64,000 nt of DNA from Viridothelium virens. Its lineage: Eukaryota > Ascomycota > Dothideomycetes > Trypetheliales > Trypetheliaceae. A program made the translations under genes and the position numbers. The stretch's first letter is position 1. Every line of letters starts with the position of its first letter. The stretch lies in NCBI GenBank assembly GCA_010094025.1, contig ML991821.1, positions 1 through 64,000 on the forward strand, given 5' to 3'. The notes beneath the pieces are model-generated. The model made no database searches. It had not been told where the DNA came from and saw nothing but the letters and a program-made list of their open reading frames with translations. Below are positions 47,601-59,070 of this stretch, in pieces.

Positions 47601-48676
47601 CCTGACCCACGGCCGGACCGTGGCGTTGGGCCCTGTGCCGTCGAGCTGTCAGGGACAGGCCGCGTCTGGGGCTGCGCTAGTCGAGCGGCGATTGGACAAT
47701 GGCTTTGTTGACCTCACGCGATTCTATCACGGAGTGACGGGCTGCTCGACTTGTACCGTGTTCGAAGCGCGATGGATGCGAATCCTCCATAACGCTCTTC
47801 CCTGGCTTCCTTCAACGCTGCAGCAGTACCGAGAGCATCATCCTGTCCTCCGCCAGCATGGCCTAGCGCGCAACCTCACCGCGAGGTGGCGATCGTTGCG
47901 CAAAGCAGTAATACAGATATGCTTCCGCCGTGTCTCTGCACTACCACCCCTTCGACATGCGTCAATTCCCCACGCCTGGACCCCATCGCCATCACCCATG
48001 TTCCCCGTATTAAGACTTCTCGCGCCGAGAGGATCTCCTGAAGCTCACAAGCTGCTGAAGCTACCGCATATCGGTCTAGCCGTGTTGTGACTATCGCGAC
48101 TCTCACCGCGCTGCCGCTAGAGGGAAGAAAAGAGCGACCGAACCCTTCAATTGGATTCAGGTCTGTCTGTCTGTCTTCACTCCGCCTCTGTGGCCTCAAA
48201 TGGGTTTCGGGTTGCCCGCTTATCCTCCCTTCCTACGTCGTGGAAGATAGTCCACTCCTGCCGGTGAGTCTCTCTCTCCTCCCCCGCACATTCTTCATCC
48301 AGCATCCCACCACAACGGACCAGATATGCTTTTATACGAGACAAGTTCCCGGTTCTAACGGACCTGAACCACATTTGAAGTGATATCATTTTACATATGG
48401 TTCTTCAGTCCACCGCTAATATGCTTTCAACCAGGGGACAGACCCTCCATCTCGTTACATAACATACGCCCTTAATCTAGAGTGACGTATCAGTGACGGC
48501 TGGTCAGAATATTACTATTCCCGGTCGTTGGAGCTGCCGTTCATGGAAGAATCTCATTCCTCATTCTAAATCGGAAATTCTGGGCCTAAGCGCTGCGATT
48601 CCACTCCGGTATCCCAGCCCCAGTTTCAGATATATGAATCGCATGAGTGTCGCGAACGCCTAAGCGATCGCCGAAC
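44607..48676. other. 4 kb gene-poor interval
   Basis: No protein family, RNA gene or transposon could be recognised. The longest plausible frames (45970-46383 plus, 47620-48090 plus) have no motif. There is a marked composition change: 47096-47700 is GC-rich with eleven G at about 47478-47488 and short purine-rich tandem repeats at about 47408-47428 and 47545-47587. The last part, CT-rich, is probably the promoter and long leader of the CRIB gene. Confidence 0.45.
47408..47587. repeat. decayed purine-rich tandem repeats
   Basis: Three heptamers of the type CAAGAGG occur in a row at about 47408-47428. Five units ending GAGAGG or AGAGG/AAAGG with 9-10 base spacing occur at about 47545-47587. 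Together with the G-run between them they mark a low-complexity, GA-rich patch. Confidence 0.5.
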
Positions 48677-51318
48677 ATGGCCTTCCTGAACAGAGGTTCA
48701 CCTATCTCACCCCCGCAAATATCACGCCGTCCATCAACGGCCTCGGCTCATAACGAACTGGACTATAGCATGAGTTCCTCGTCCACCGGGTCCAACCCAC
48801 ACGTCCGTCCTGCAATACAAGACGACTCTCCGCAGTCCCCAGCCCCGCATAATGGCTTCGGCTTCAAATTCCGTTCTCGAAGCAATACAAAAGATTCGAT
48901 GACCTCAATGTTCTTTCCACCCTTAGTCAGTACGCCATCATCCTCAGGCTCCGATCTTGCAAGCCACTATGCCGGAGACATAGACGGTCAGCCAAGCAAG
49001 CCCAGATTAATGTTCCCGCGAGGTCGAAAGGCAAAGCGTCACAGCTCGAAGCTGAGCTTTGGGTCAGTTCTTGACGGAATGGGGGAAATGGTACAGCCAC
49101 GCCCGTCGTCCACGAGAGGTTCCTCAAACCGGAACTCTATACAGCATGGTAAGTCTTCCGACAGCATATCTCAGAGTCCATCTTCTCCTTGAAAGTGCGC
49201 TATACCACCTTCATACTGACTGGTCTACAAGAGGGCGTCCGCAAAGAGCATATTTCTTCCCCGTTCAACTTTCAACATCTGACTCACACTCGTCCCCACC
49301 ATCTTCCTTCATTGGATCAAGCAAGTCAACAGGATTTGGCGAACGAATTCCGTACAGTCCGAGCCTCACAAGCTCCACATCGGGAACTCTTTGGTATCAA
49401 GGCAAATGACATCCATGCCGACCTTCCTTCACCGCCTCCAGCTCCTTCATCGGATGCATCGCCCACGACTGCCGGCTCGCTAGATTCCTTCGAAGTTCCG
49501 TTACTGTCCGCACCACTACCTGGCAACTCACAAGCAGGAACAGAGAAGAGTGCCTCACATCGACCGCAGGTTATCAAAAAGGCGAGGTCTGTAGAGAGCT
49601 TCTCTCAACCTTTTGTCAAGCCACGATCTCCCAAATCAACTACTGATGCCCCTGATTCCTCTCGGCCCCCTATAAATCCTCCTCCAAGAACGTCTTCGAA
49701 ATCAGCTCATTGCCGCACATTTGAGTTGACTCGACCTCCTATGGAATCACCAGTAGCACCCACTTTTAGTCTCCCTGATCGCAGGCTCATCGCCAGTACA
49801 AGTTGTGCCGATGATGCCAGCCATGCTCACGAAACTGATGGGGCTAACGAAGGTTGGCCTATTGTTGCCTCTACCGCATTCACTTCAGAGGAATCATCAC
49901 AGCGCAGCAATGCAGTGGTGACACCTGGCTACTCCACTGACCTTGAAGATGTGCCCGAGGAAGCGGAAAATTATTTCCAATACCGACCGTCAAGACGAAC
50001 AAGGGCCGCCTCTAACTCTAGCTCGCTTCGTCATTCTCACTCCTTCCCAGACATGGGGTTGTTCGTGGCCAGGTCAGGTTCCAGAGGGTCTAGCAAGGCG
50101 AAATTCCGACCCTCCAAAACCATTGGGTCAGACGAGGCTCTGGATTCGCCATTGCATTCACTGCGGAGCAGCCCAGCTTCATCCAATCCTCGACAGCATG
50201 ATCCTTTTACGGTGGTCAGCGAAAGCCTGGATAGTTCATGGGAAGATGTCATTGACTATTGTTATGACCATGCTGCTGAGGCTGACTGCGAGTTTGATTG
50301 GGATCGAGCTTCTACCGTTGAGGCAGTCGAAGTTGACGATGGTCTATGGATGCCCAAACGTACCCTTTCAATTAGACGAAGGCCATCGGAAAGGAGGTCT
50401 GCCAGCGCACTGGCAACACGATCCTCTTCGAGTACAACACCTCCTCGTGTCAAGACAAATGTAGATCGTCCTCAGATCATTGTGCCTGATATCTCGACCG
50501 TACCCGAGCTAGCTTCCAAGTCCGCAACATCACTTGGTACCGCCAGTAGCATACCCACACCATCCGACAATCGAGGCGCCCCTCAGTCATTCCGATTACC
50601 CTCACCGTATGGAGAACCGAACGGCCTTGACGACGAGCGGCTAGTCCCAACACCTACCGCATTCCTCTCCAAGCCACACCTCTATGAAGAAGGCCTCATC
50701 TGTGACATTCCCTTTGACCACGAAACGGGCATCTATCGACCTCGATTCAACGAAGCAACCGACAACCGCTACAGCGGCCCCGAATCCATCCGTAGTCATC
50801 TAAGCAAGTGCAGCTCTGAAGAGAGCTTCGTCCGTCCTGCTGCACCGACACGCATGTCTATAAGTTCCATCAGTAGCCTTCCCGACCTCGTTTACAGCCG
50901 TCGGTCTACGCGCTTTCACATCCCCAACAGGAGCGTCATCGAAGAGCGAAGTCCCATCATTTCACCTGTCGACAGCAACGCGTCGTCCTCAAGCACAGAT
51001 GCGGAGCCTTCCATCCCACCACGTGGGCGTAACTCCCTCGAAGATAGCCGATCAGCGAGACTATCACAGTCCGTTGCGCCTCACAACATGCGTGCCCCAT
51101 CGCCATCCACTTTAAGGGGTGTGTCCAAGCGTGCGTCGAGCGCCACAAGGCGGGAGACCCCCACGCCCACTCCACCCCATGGCGAGGTTCCGCGGCAGCT
51201 GCTGCAGATCGACCCGGGGACACGGGATCTGTTGCAGATTGGACGGCCGCGCAAAGGCGACGCCCCTTTGAGTCTGTTCCCGCCCACGCGTGGGACGAGG
51301 GAGGTAGCGCCCCATTAG
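48677..51318 (+). CDS. CRIB-domain protein (Cdc42/Rac effector-like)
   Basis: Two exons, 48677-49148 and 49232-51318, with an 83-base intron; 852 aa. A CRIB motif lies at residues about 165-176 (ISSPFNFQHLTH), preceded by basic RKEH, which fits binding of GTP-loaded Cdc42 or Rac. The segment after it (FRTVRASQAPHRELFGIKANDIH) is typical of the filamentous-fungal CRIB protein. The rest is disordered, Ser/Pro/Arg-rich, with an acidic patch (SSWEDVIDYCYDHAAEADCEFDWD). No kinase domain follows, so it is not a PAK kinase. It is likely a polarity scaffold at the cortex. The intron falls immediately before the CRIB motif. Confidence 0.88.
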
Positions 51319-52077
51319 CGTGCTTACCGGCCGAACTCTCTCTAACCAAAAGTTTTTTTCATTCCACTATTGTACCCCAATTTCTTAGATGTTATCTTCA
51401 ACGGCTTTCGGAGCTGCCATACGGGTCCCCGGTCTTTCCTTTGTTCTAAATTTATAGACGAGCACGCGGGCGCGTTGTGCCGAGGGCGCCGTGTACCAAT
51501 AGTGTCTTGTTGATACCACCAGGATGGATTGATGTTTGTACGAGGGACGGTTCTCTTCATCTTCTTTGGGGCGGGCAATAAAGGCTAATAGGCATGTTTC
51601 TCTAGGACAGAAATATGACCTTTGGGCTGGAGAGTGGCTCTGGGTTAGGATAAAAGGATCGGTGGCGGGTGGGTCCTTGGTTTGGTCTTCTTGGATATCC
51701 AGAGGGAGATCTAGTCTATGTACCTATCCTCCGAATCCAATAAGCGAATTACTTGAAACCAAGCAAGAGATCAGAGACAGTACTATTAATATCATCTTTG
51801 GCCCCATATAGATAAAGATAATTAGTTGTTGGGTATGCATTATACTGTTCTCAACGAGGGCGGGACGATTCAGGTGGAACGGTGCGGATGCCCAAGACGT
51901 CACGTGAATCAATCTTCACGTGAGGTACCAGGCGACAGGGCGCCCCCTGCAAACCTCCTATTATCGTCCCTATGGACGTTCACTCTGAAGACTCGGACCC
52001 GATGAACATATGAAGAATTATTAACGGAAGTTTTCAGGCGCATTCCTACCTTGTAGAGATTATGTTCTGCGCTTAGC
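51319..52077. other. intergenic, no gene seen
   Basis: Presumed 3' region of the CRIB gene, then about 700 bases with no recognisable feature. TCACGTGA at about 51900-51907 is repeated as TCACGTGA at 51917-51924, a pair of E-box-like palindromes. Confidence 0.4.
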
Positions 52078-52375
52078 TCAATGAGGCCGAAATACCAAGC
52101 GCAGTGGCAGTGCCGTCTCTTGAATACCAAGAAGTCTATGCGCAGTCGCATACTTTGCAACTCTTTGTCGATAAGCCTCCTCGAAACTTCTTGATTTCCC
52201 CAAAGCAGAAAGACAACGGCTGCTTGATTTGAAATGATAGCCTTGTCTGCCTGCAGTTAAGCATGCTTGGCAGAACGAGGCTGGCCTTACTCTGTAGCAC
52301 TGCCACAATGTGCGAACAAGCACATGTGCCCGCTGATAGTTCCACTATCTCACGCACCTTTTCTGCCATCATCAT
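52078..52375 (-). CDS. possible small two-exon gene, 85 aa
   Basis: ATG at 52375; exons 52291-52375 and 52078-52250 would be joined by a 40-base GTAAGG...GCAG intron with a CTTAAC branch-like site. The peptide begins MMMAEKVREIVELSAGTCAC and continues with SRSFEEAYRQRVAKYATAHR, which looks like helical coding sequence. I recognise no family. The phase match could be chance, so this is tentative. Confidence 0.3.
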
Positions 52376-52927
52376 TGAGGTAGACGGCTTTTGGTAAAAC
52401 TATTTATTGCTTCTATCGAATCGTTTCACTACAATATCACCTGCTTGAAACTCATTGATTGTGTATTATCGTGGCAGGAGCTGCGCCATACACCCTAGTC
52501 TGATCGTGTCATTCCTGCACCAAAGATTCCGCCTTTGACTTGAAGAATATGCCACAGTTAGAACATCATCAGTGTATTGAGATAGGATACCAGGAGGACG
52601 GACGACTATTACCGCTCAAAACGGCATTACGCATTGTGTAAAACATATATCTCCTATCCCATGATTAAGGCTGAATGTCGACAGTTCTCCAACCTGGGAT
52701 AATAGCGTATCTAAACTCCCTTCACCACCATCCCTTAGGAAAGACGACATCGAACGGAATGTCGGTCCAATTAAAGACTTTGAGGCTGTATGGCAAAGCG
52801 GGGCAGGCTCTGCGACTTTTCTTGAGAGCCCATCGAGTTTGTGTGACTAAATGCTTGTGAAAATTATCCACTAACGCGTTTAGGGCTCCTCTTTCAGACC
52901 CCCAAGGACAGCGGGGGGTTTTTTTCG
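52376..52927. other. upstream of the CorA-like gene; possible missing first exon
   Basis: About 550 bases. An open stretch at about 52690-52850 (with KDDIERNVGPIKDFEAVW) looks protein-like and could belong to the first exon of the CorA-like gene, but I could not connect it with confidence. A TTTCAG at 52892-52897 is a possible acceptor. Six G followed by seven T lie at 52913-52925. Confidence 0.35.
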
Positions 52928-54048
52928 GTGTCAATCCGCGCTCCTTCACAAAACGATAGTGGAAGAACATTCACAGGTATACTTCTCTCTCCGAGCCAGG
53001 ATACTACAGCTGCGATAGTCAGCGTACTCGAAGAAGGTGTGTCGTATGAGTTTCACGAGACAGAGCTCCCGATGGTTTTCATTGCACTGACATTCATGGA
53101 ACACCACGTTGACCAATCCCGTAGCGATCTCATGAATCTAATGCAAGAAGTCGACGAGATCGAGAGATGGGTTACTGACGACTCTCGACATTCTGATCTT
53201 GGTGAAATTGTGCATAGAATTAACTCATCCAGTACTGCTCTCATCAGGCTTGAAAGAAGGTGGCATTTTGAAAGCAACGCCCTTCTTACAATACAAGATA
53301 TTATCGATAAGTACAAGACTATGAAGCTCAATAAGACATTAGAGATCAAAGATTTTCACATTGAGAATGGCAGCAATGTGACTGTGGATCTCCTGGAAAA
53401 TACCCCACTGAAGCTGAGCCAAGTCTTAATAAGGGATGAAGGTTTTATGCATATTCGGGCCAACTCAACGAGAGAAGGGCTCACCGGCCATCAACTTGAG
53501 GCAAGTACGGCATTCATTGCATTGAACAGCCAATCGGTCTCGTTGAGGCGGCGGAGTCGTGCCTCAGAATATGACCTCCGCGTGCTTCCAAGACGGATCG
53601 AGAACCAATTCGCCGCCGTATGTTCTCTGCTGCTCTGTGCGTGTATTGCTATTTATCTTGGACATCTAGGTCAACAACTTGATTGCTCACCGTGATACGA
53701 AAGCTACCATCGATCTTACGGCAGCTACGCTCCGCGACAGCTCATCAATGAAGACAATAGCTGCTATGACGCTTATATTTCTTCCGGCGACGTTTGTTTC
53801 GGTACGTTAGCGCTGTTCAGGAGCAACTCCCTCCAAAGCACACAAAGCCGATTTCTGACGAAGGGCTATTTCAGTCATTTTTCAGCATGTCATTCTTTGA
53901 CTGGAAGGCAACTCCAGGCAGCCAGGTCATGGAACCCTTGTGGATATACTTCACCGTAGTCATACCACTGACCACCATCGTCATTCTAGCCTGGAGGCTA
54001 TGGAGTAAAAGAAACAGGAGACAAGTGAATGGCCTCAGTCCCGTCTAG
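52928..54048 (+). CDS. fungal CorA-like membrane protein, 5' end unresolved
   Basis: Three exons supported at the 3' side: up to 53617, 53670-53801 and 53875-54048. The open frame enters from upstream of 52928 without an ATG, so the true start is missing from this model. The C-terminus has the CorA layout: a helix with SMKTIAAMTLIFLPATFVSS running into the first span, then FFSMSFFDW where classic CorA has GMN, and a second span (LWIYFTVVIPLTTIVILAW) followed by a basic tail. Fungal CorA-like proteins of this kind often lack GMN and have unproven Mg2+ transport. The upstream part is helical and acidic/basic, as in the CorA stalk. Confidence 0.75.
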
Positions 54049-54548
54049 AGGAGACGTATATAAGTCTCAGACTCAGACTGTGCTTATGTGGGTAAGCTTT
54101 TAGATGGCGATTCTTTTGCTAGCATCCCTTACCATAAAGCGAAAAGGCTTATATCTACAGGAGTGAATTGACATGCGGGAAAAAAGCAAAAGCGCCAGAG
54201 GTGATCAGACGAGCCAAAACCGTTACAACAGGATCCCCGAAGACAATTGCTCTAAAGGCCAATCGAGACTTGCGACAATAGAAGGGGACCCTGTAACCTT
54301 GAGCAGGACTTGAGATGCAATCGGGCTGCTCCAATTGCATAACTCAGGCCTACATAAACTGGATATTGCGGTGCATGATGGAATCATCCAATCTTCACAA
54401 AGTCATTCCGTAAATTCAATGAGTTGCCGAAGCATTTCAGAGTCTATTTCTAGCCAAAGGGCAACGTCTACGCCTCAACCGAAAACATTACTTTCCTCAC
54501 AAACATTTTTCCTCGCCTCTCGTCGTTCCTTTCTGCACGCTGTTCGAT
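54049..54548. other. convergent intergenic, no gene seen
   Basis: About 500 bases lie between the CorA-like gene and the end of the small secreted protein gene. Nothing recognisable. Confidence 0.4.
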
Positions 54549-54923
54549 TCACCGGAAAGCGCTGAACTGATAACTGCCAAAGGTGGCGCCGTTCGGCTGC
54601 GCAGAGACACATTGCCCATTTGCAATCGGATACTGGGCGTTCGGGCTCTCATTCTCGACGGTGACCTCGAATCCCCCGCATGGAGAGCTGCAATCCGAAG
54701 ACGTGTAGGCTGTGCCCGCGAGGTCGGCAGACACGAAGTCAGAGAGGTGGAAGCTAACGGACTGTGGGAGGGGGGATGGTAATTGATGGCAGACAAGGTT
54801 GTCGGTGACTTGGGCGGTGGTTATGACGTCTGAGCAGAAGGTATCGGAGTAGAAGGTTACGTTGGAAGCCGAGGCGATGCCCACGAGGAGCGTTGATAAG
54901 AGGACGGAACGTGATGAGAACAT
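54549..54923 (-). CDS. small secreted cysteine-containing protein
   Basis: One exon, 124 aa. MFSSRSVLLSTLLVGIASAS is a clear signal peptide. The mature chain of about 104 residues has five Cys (FCSD, VCHQ, DCSS, PCGG, QCVS), suggesting two disulphides and one free Cys. It contains beta-strand-like segments and Asn-X-Ser/Thr (NVT, NES is not a sequon). It resembles the many orphan secreted proteins of plant-associated or saprotrophic ascomycetes and could be an effector candidate, but no family is recognised. Confidence 0.75.
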   Translation of the reverse strand: MFSSRSVLLSTLLVGIASASNVTFYSDTFCSDVITTAQVTDNLVCHQLPSPLPQSVSFHLSDFVSADLAGTAYTSSDCSSPCGGFEVTVENESPNAQYPIANGQCVSAQPNGATFGSYQFSAFR

Positions 54924-56820
54924 TTTGAAACCGTGGTGCTAAAAAAAAGTGGCAAGATAGAAAACGGATTTTGTACGGCCTGTGGCGAGCAGAGGAAATG
55001 ATTAAACCTGATGAATGATAGAATGACGGAGTGATAGGGACGGAATCTGGTCTAAGAGAGGGGGCTATATATGCCTTCTCACGCCCATTAGCGTCTGAAA
55101 GATCTGATCTGACTTCGTTTACTCGTTCCGTGAATATCGTATTGACGCACGAAGTTTTATCCTACTCAGGAAAGTATCAATCCCTGCCGTGTGTCCGTGT
55201 TGAACCGTGGCGGTGCCATGGTTTTATTTCCAGAATCCTTCCAGCGCATGCAACCAATCAGGTCTGATGTGCTTCTACAACTATAGAGACGGACTATTGG
55301 CTCAATGCAACGTCGTTAAAGGATCGACCGGGGACTGCGGCCATCGCATGAATAATGACCTTGAAGCTAACCCAAATCGAAGGCGCCGAGAGAAATTTTA
55401 TCGTTTGTTGAGCACAGTATAAGTAAAGACTAAGTCAAGTTACCACCTTACAGTAGGGAAAATCTCCGAGATGGTTCCGATCATGACGTAAGTACACTCT
55501 CTACGTTCTAATGGTGTTCTATTCCGGGATAAAACCCGACTTCGCTTTTGGCAATTCGGCGACCGAATGGTTAACCTCAGTTCACATATATGGTAAGCCT
55601 CGCTGAATGATGCTGACCAAGGTATATGGAAGCGAGGACTGTAATCAAGGAAATTTTTTTTTTTGCATAAGATTTTCAGCTCTGACCCGTTTTGGTAGAG
55701 TTTGTCGTTCTAGCAAGCGCCCTTGCCTGTTCTGATGGTCTTTTTTTTGCTTGTCATGCCGTCGTATATACATGGTTTCTTGTATTACCCGCGATCGTAT
55801 TCCATACCTTCATGGATGTCGTATCTCCTCAACGTAGTTGGCCAGGAGCTGAGTGGGCCTTCAATGCTATTCAGCTTAAGACGGCCCCTCGTCGGGTTTG
55901 AGTGACCATCGTGCCATTCCAGCGGTGATCTGGTGAAAGTACCGCAGGTGGTGGTGATCAACAGGGGCTCATGAATACACGCAAAAGACGTATCTACGAT
56001 CGTAATCCAGGGCATCATTCTCACTTTTGACCAAGACTGTAAGTCCTCCACTTCAGAATCCGACAATCGAACACCGACATGCGCTTGGAAGCAAAAGGCA
56101 AAATCTTCAGAGATAAGCAACAAGAGTTCCACATGTTGACTCGAGTAGTCAGCTGGGAAATCGATGAAGCGGTCTGGAAATGCCGCCGGGTGGAAATGTG
56201 TTAATGTAAGCAGCACCTACATCCATCTGCGGTAGCCAATAGAGTTCTCCAAGACTCGGGGTACATCGTTAAGAGTCAACTCACCGAATGCTGGACGCGG
56301 GTGGTGATGCAGTAATCAACACAAGGATTCCCCAAAAGTAAACATTCGAGATAACTTTAGGAGGCTTAGGCTATGGAAGGAGTGGCAACTTCTCTTGTAC
56401 CTTCTACAAACTCTGCTCTTCACCTCTTCACAAACATGTATCGTGCATGCGAGCTGTGGCTAGCGTAGAGGATGTGTTTGAAAATATCCAAATAATAGAC
56501 CTGGACGGTCCCGTGGATGCCGATGCCTCTGACATGTCGAAAGGGAAGGAGACGAGAGGAACAAGGCGTTCGCTGACCTGCTTGAAGGGGCCGAATGAAA
56601 GAAGATCAGGTCTGTTTAACATCTTTGATCTATTTATCATTTGTATTTATCATAGGTCCAAGTACCCGCTGACCTGAGCTCTAGAAGCACATCTCGAAAA
56701 ATGGAAACGGCTTTCTGTCTGGGGTATTAGTAATCATCACATCAAGTCGAACCCCAAAGCTTATCCGCGCCCTCAGAGCACCACGGCTCCTCAGCGCGGT
56801 AGAGGACGCACGGCACCTCT
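54924..56820. other. 1.9 kb with no convincing gene
   Basis: The first part should hold the promoter of the small secreted protein. A minus-strand frame at 55785-56216 (with FPDRFIDFPADYSSQHVELL and SDSEVEDLQSWSKV) looks somewhat protein-like but has no ATG in a good position, no splice partner and no family I know; it may be a gene fragment. Several T-runs occur near 55640-55670 and 55740. Confidence 0.35.
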
Positions 56821-58688
56821 TTACCTTTCTGCCTCCCGTCCCTCTTCTCTAGCGAGGGCCCTCGTCCACGCTCCCTCCCACCCACTCGCCAGCGACTCGC
56901 CGGTGCCCGGCCTGCCCTCCCCTTCAAACACGGCACTCACCCGCTTCGAATCCCCCCACAGCGAACTCACCCGCTTGCTTTCCTGCGCCGCCGCCGTCGA
57001 GCTCCCAGCCTCGAGCTCCTCCTCCTGCTCCGCCGCCGCCTCCCACTCGAAGTTCGAGCTGTACACCACCGCCGCAAATGCCTCGAGATCGCGCACCGTG
57101 TCCATGGCCACGAGGTACTCGTTTCCAGGGCCCGGCGCGGTCGGAGCTGCAGCAGTGTCGTCGTCTGGGTCGCCGTCGCCGTCGCCGGCGCCGATGGCGT
57201 GGGCTTGTTTGCAGAAGACGGCGAGAAGACTGGCGAGTTTGGCTTTGGGTGGGGTGTCTGGGAGTTCTTCGATGCGTGGGGCGGCGGTGGAGGGGGAGGA
57301 GGCATAAAGAGTGGCGGGGGAAGGAGCAGAAGGAGCGGGAGGGAGTTTGAAGGCTTGAGAGGCGATTTTAGAGTCGATGAGGAGGGAAAAGCCGGAGTCG
57401 AAGAGGAGAGTGAGGACGTGGGTGAAAGTGGGGGAGTCGATGAGGTCGGAGGTTTCATCGAGCAAACGGCGGAGGGAGGAAGATATCTCGGTAGGGAGGG
57501 GAGAGGAGCTTGTCGAAGCTGGAGGTGAAGGAGGCGGGATGATGCCGGACTCTTGGAGAACGAAGGATTCGGAGGTTGTTGGTGGAAGGAGGTAAGTTAG
57601 CCATCTCATGGATCTGTGATTGTTAGGATGGAAGAAATGCGTCTATTCGGAATGATGCAAACCTTCGATCCTCTTCGGTGGCGCCTTCGATCTTCTTACG
57701 CAGCTCTAGCGTCAACTGAGACAGCTTCTCCATGGTAATCTCCTCTCTGAGATTCAGAGGGCCGAAAACGTCTATCACCACCTCTTGGACCTTCTCCATT
57801 ATGGCTTTGCTACCTCGGTGTAACAACCACCAGCTAAAAGCGAGATATTGTCTGTTCGTCTCAAAATCATTTCCATATGCTTGTTCAAAATTATCATCAT
57901 CATGGTTTTCCAGTGCTATTTGAGCGTCTCGTCTCGGGGGAGCAGCAAGTGAGACGACACTTGAGAGGTAATTCCGTCGGCCAAGGAGGTTCAATTGGAT
58001 GCGTGTCAGGAGTGAAAGTAGCGATAAACTGTATACAAGTGTGAATGCTCTTGTAATTGCTATCGCCCTGTCAGTTCGAATCTTTCCATGGCTGAAGTAG
58101 TCGGCACGTACAGCTAATCTTCATCTCATTCCACAATTGCGTTTTGCTTTTCTTCGGCTTCTGCGTTGTATTTTCTGCTCCATCTGCAGAATTCTGTGCC
58201 ATTTGGCTTGTGTGTATATAGCTTCCCATCTGAAAGCTGCTGCTGCCATCTTCGTCTGTGACGCTTGGCGGTACTGATGGCCCAGACTGTACATCGGAAG
58301 ATGCTAAGTCTGAAGCCCCTACGCTCTTCGATAACCGCTCTGCCTTCTTTTGCTGTAGTTCATCGAGAATTCCCTCAACAGGTAACGCATTGATTATGTT
58401 CTCTTTTAGAGTAGGAAGTAAAGCTAAGACGGTCAAGGTGCAGTCTTCTTGGTTTTGTTCGAATCGACGCCGTAAGCTGGGAAACTCGCATCAGCTCTGT
58501 GTTCCGGACCTCCAATACAAGGTGTCCTACTTTTCTTTTGCTATGCGCTCATCGCTCATGCGCTGTCTTGCTTCGGAGATTTTCCCTACGACATATTGCC
58601 CAGCTAAGTAGCCTACCCCGAGTAGTCCAGCTCCAATCGCAAAACTGGTGCGATTGCGCCTAAACCACCGGCGCGTGGCTTGGAACAT
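56821..58688 (-). CDS. PEX3: Pex3, peroxisome membrane biogenesis factor
   Basis: Four exons, 58531-58688, 58112-58476, 57663-58059 and 56821-57613; 570 aa. Pex3 is the membrane anchor for Pex19 in peroxisomal membrane protein import. The N-terminus MFQATRRWFRRNRTSFAIG followed by a span GAGLLGVGYLAGQYVVG and EARQRMSDERIAKENLRRRF is the family start. TLTVLALLPTLKENI, SITRAFTLVYSLSLLSLLTR and QLNLLGRRNYLSSVV follow in the expected order. The C-terminal third is rich in Pro, Ala and Gly, with a variable acidic insert. It is divergent from ATG101 across 382 bases. Confidence 0.94.
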
Positions 58689-59070
58689 ATTTCAACTCAA
58701 AGGTTGGAGGTATCGCGGGACGTTCGAAGCATTGTTAAAATCAAAGAGATTCAGGATGAAAAGGGCATTAAGCTGTCGCGTGAGGTCATGTTTCTGGAAA
58801 TCCCTCGGCTTGTGTGGCTGGTGGCTGGGCGAGCATCACCCCGAATCACCCGTGCCACCGTCGCCCGCGTACCCCTCCGTGGCCTCTGATATGACCTCGT
58901 CCACGCTTGATATCATCTCGTGTCAGGCACCCAACATGAGACTCTCTGCATCAGTCAAGTGACGCAGCGTTCTCCTCAACCACCCGAACCTCCCTTCCGC
59001 CAGGTAACCACCGTTCTGTTCGGACTCGATCAAACCCAGCATCTCCTCCAAGTCCAAATCCCCTGCTCTG
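58689..59070. promoter_or_regulatory. shared promoter region of PEX3 and ATG101
   Basis: These 382 bases lie between two start codons facing away from each other. The sequence near ATG101 is C- and T-rich, as in fungal leaders. No specific site could be assigned. Confidence 0.45.
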
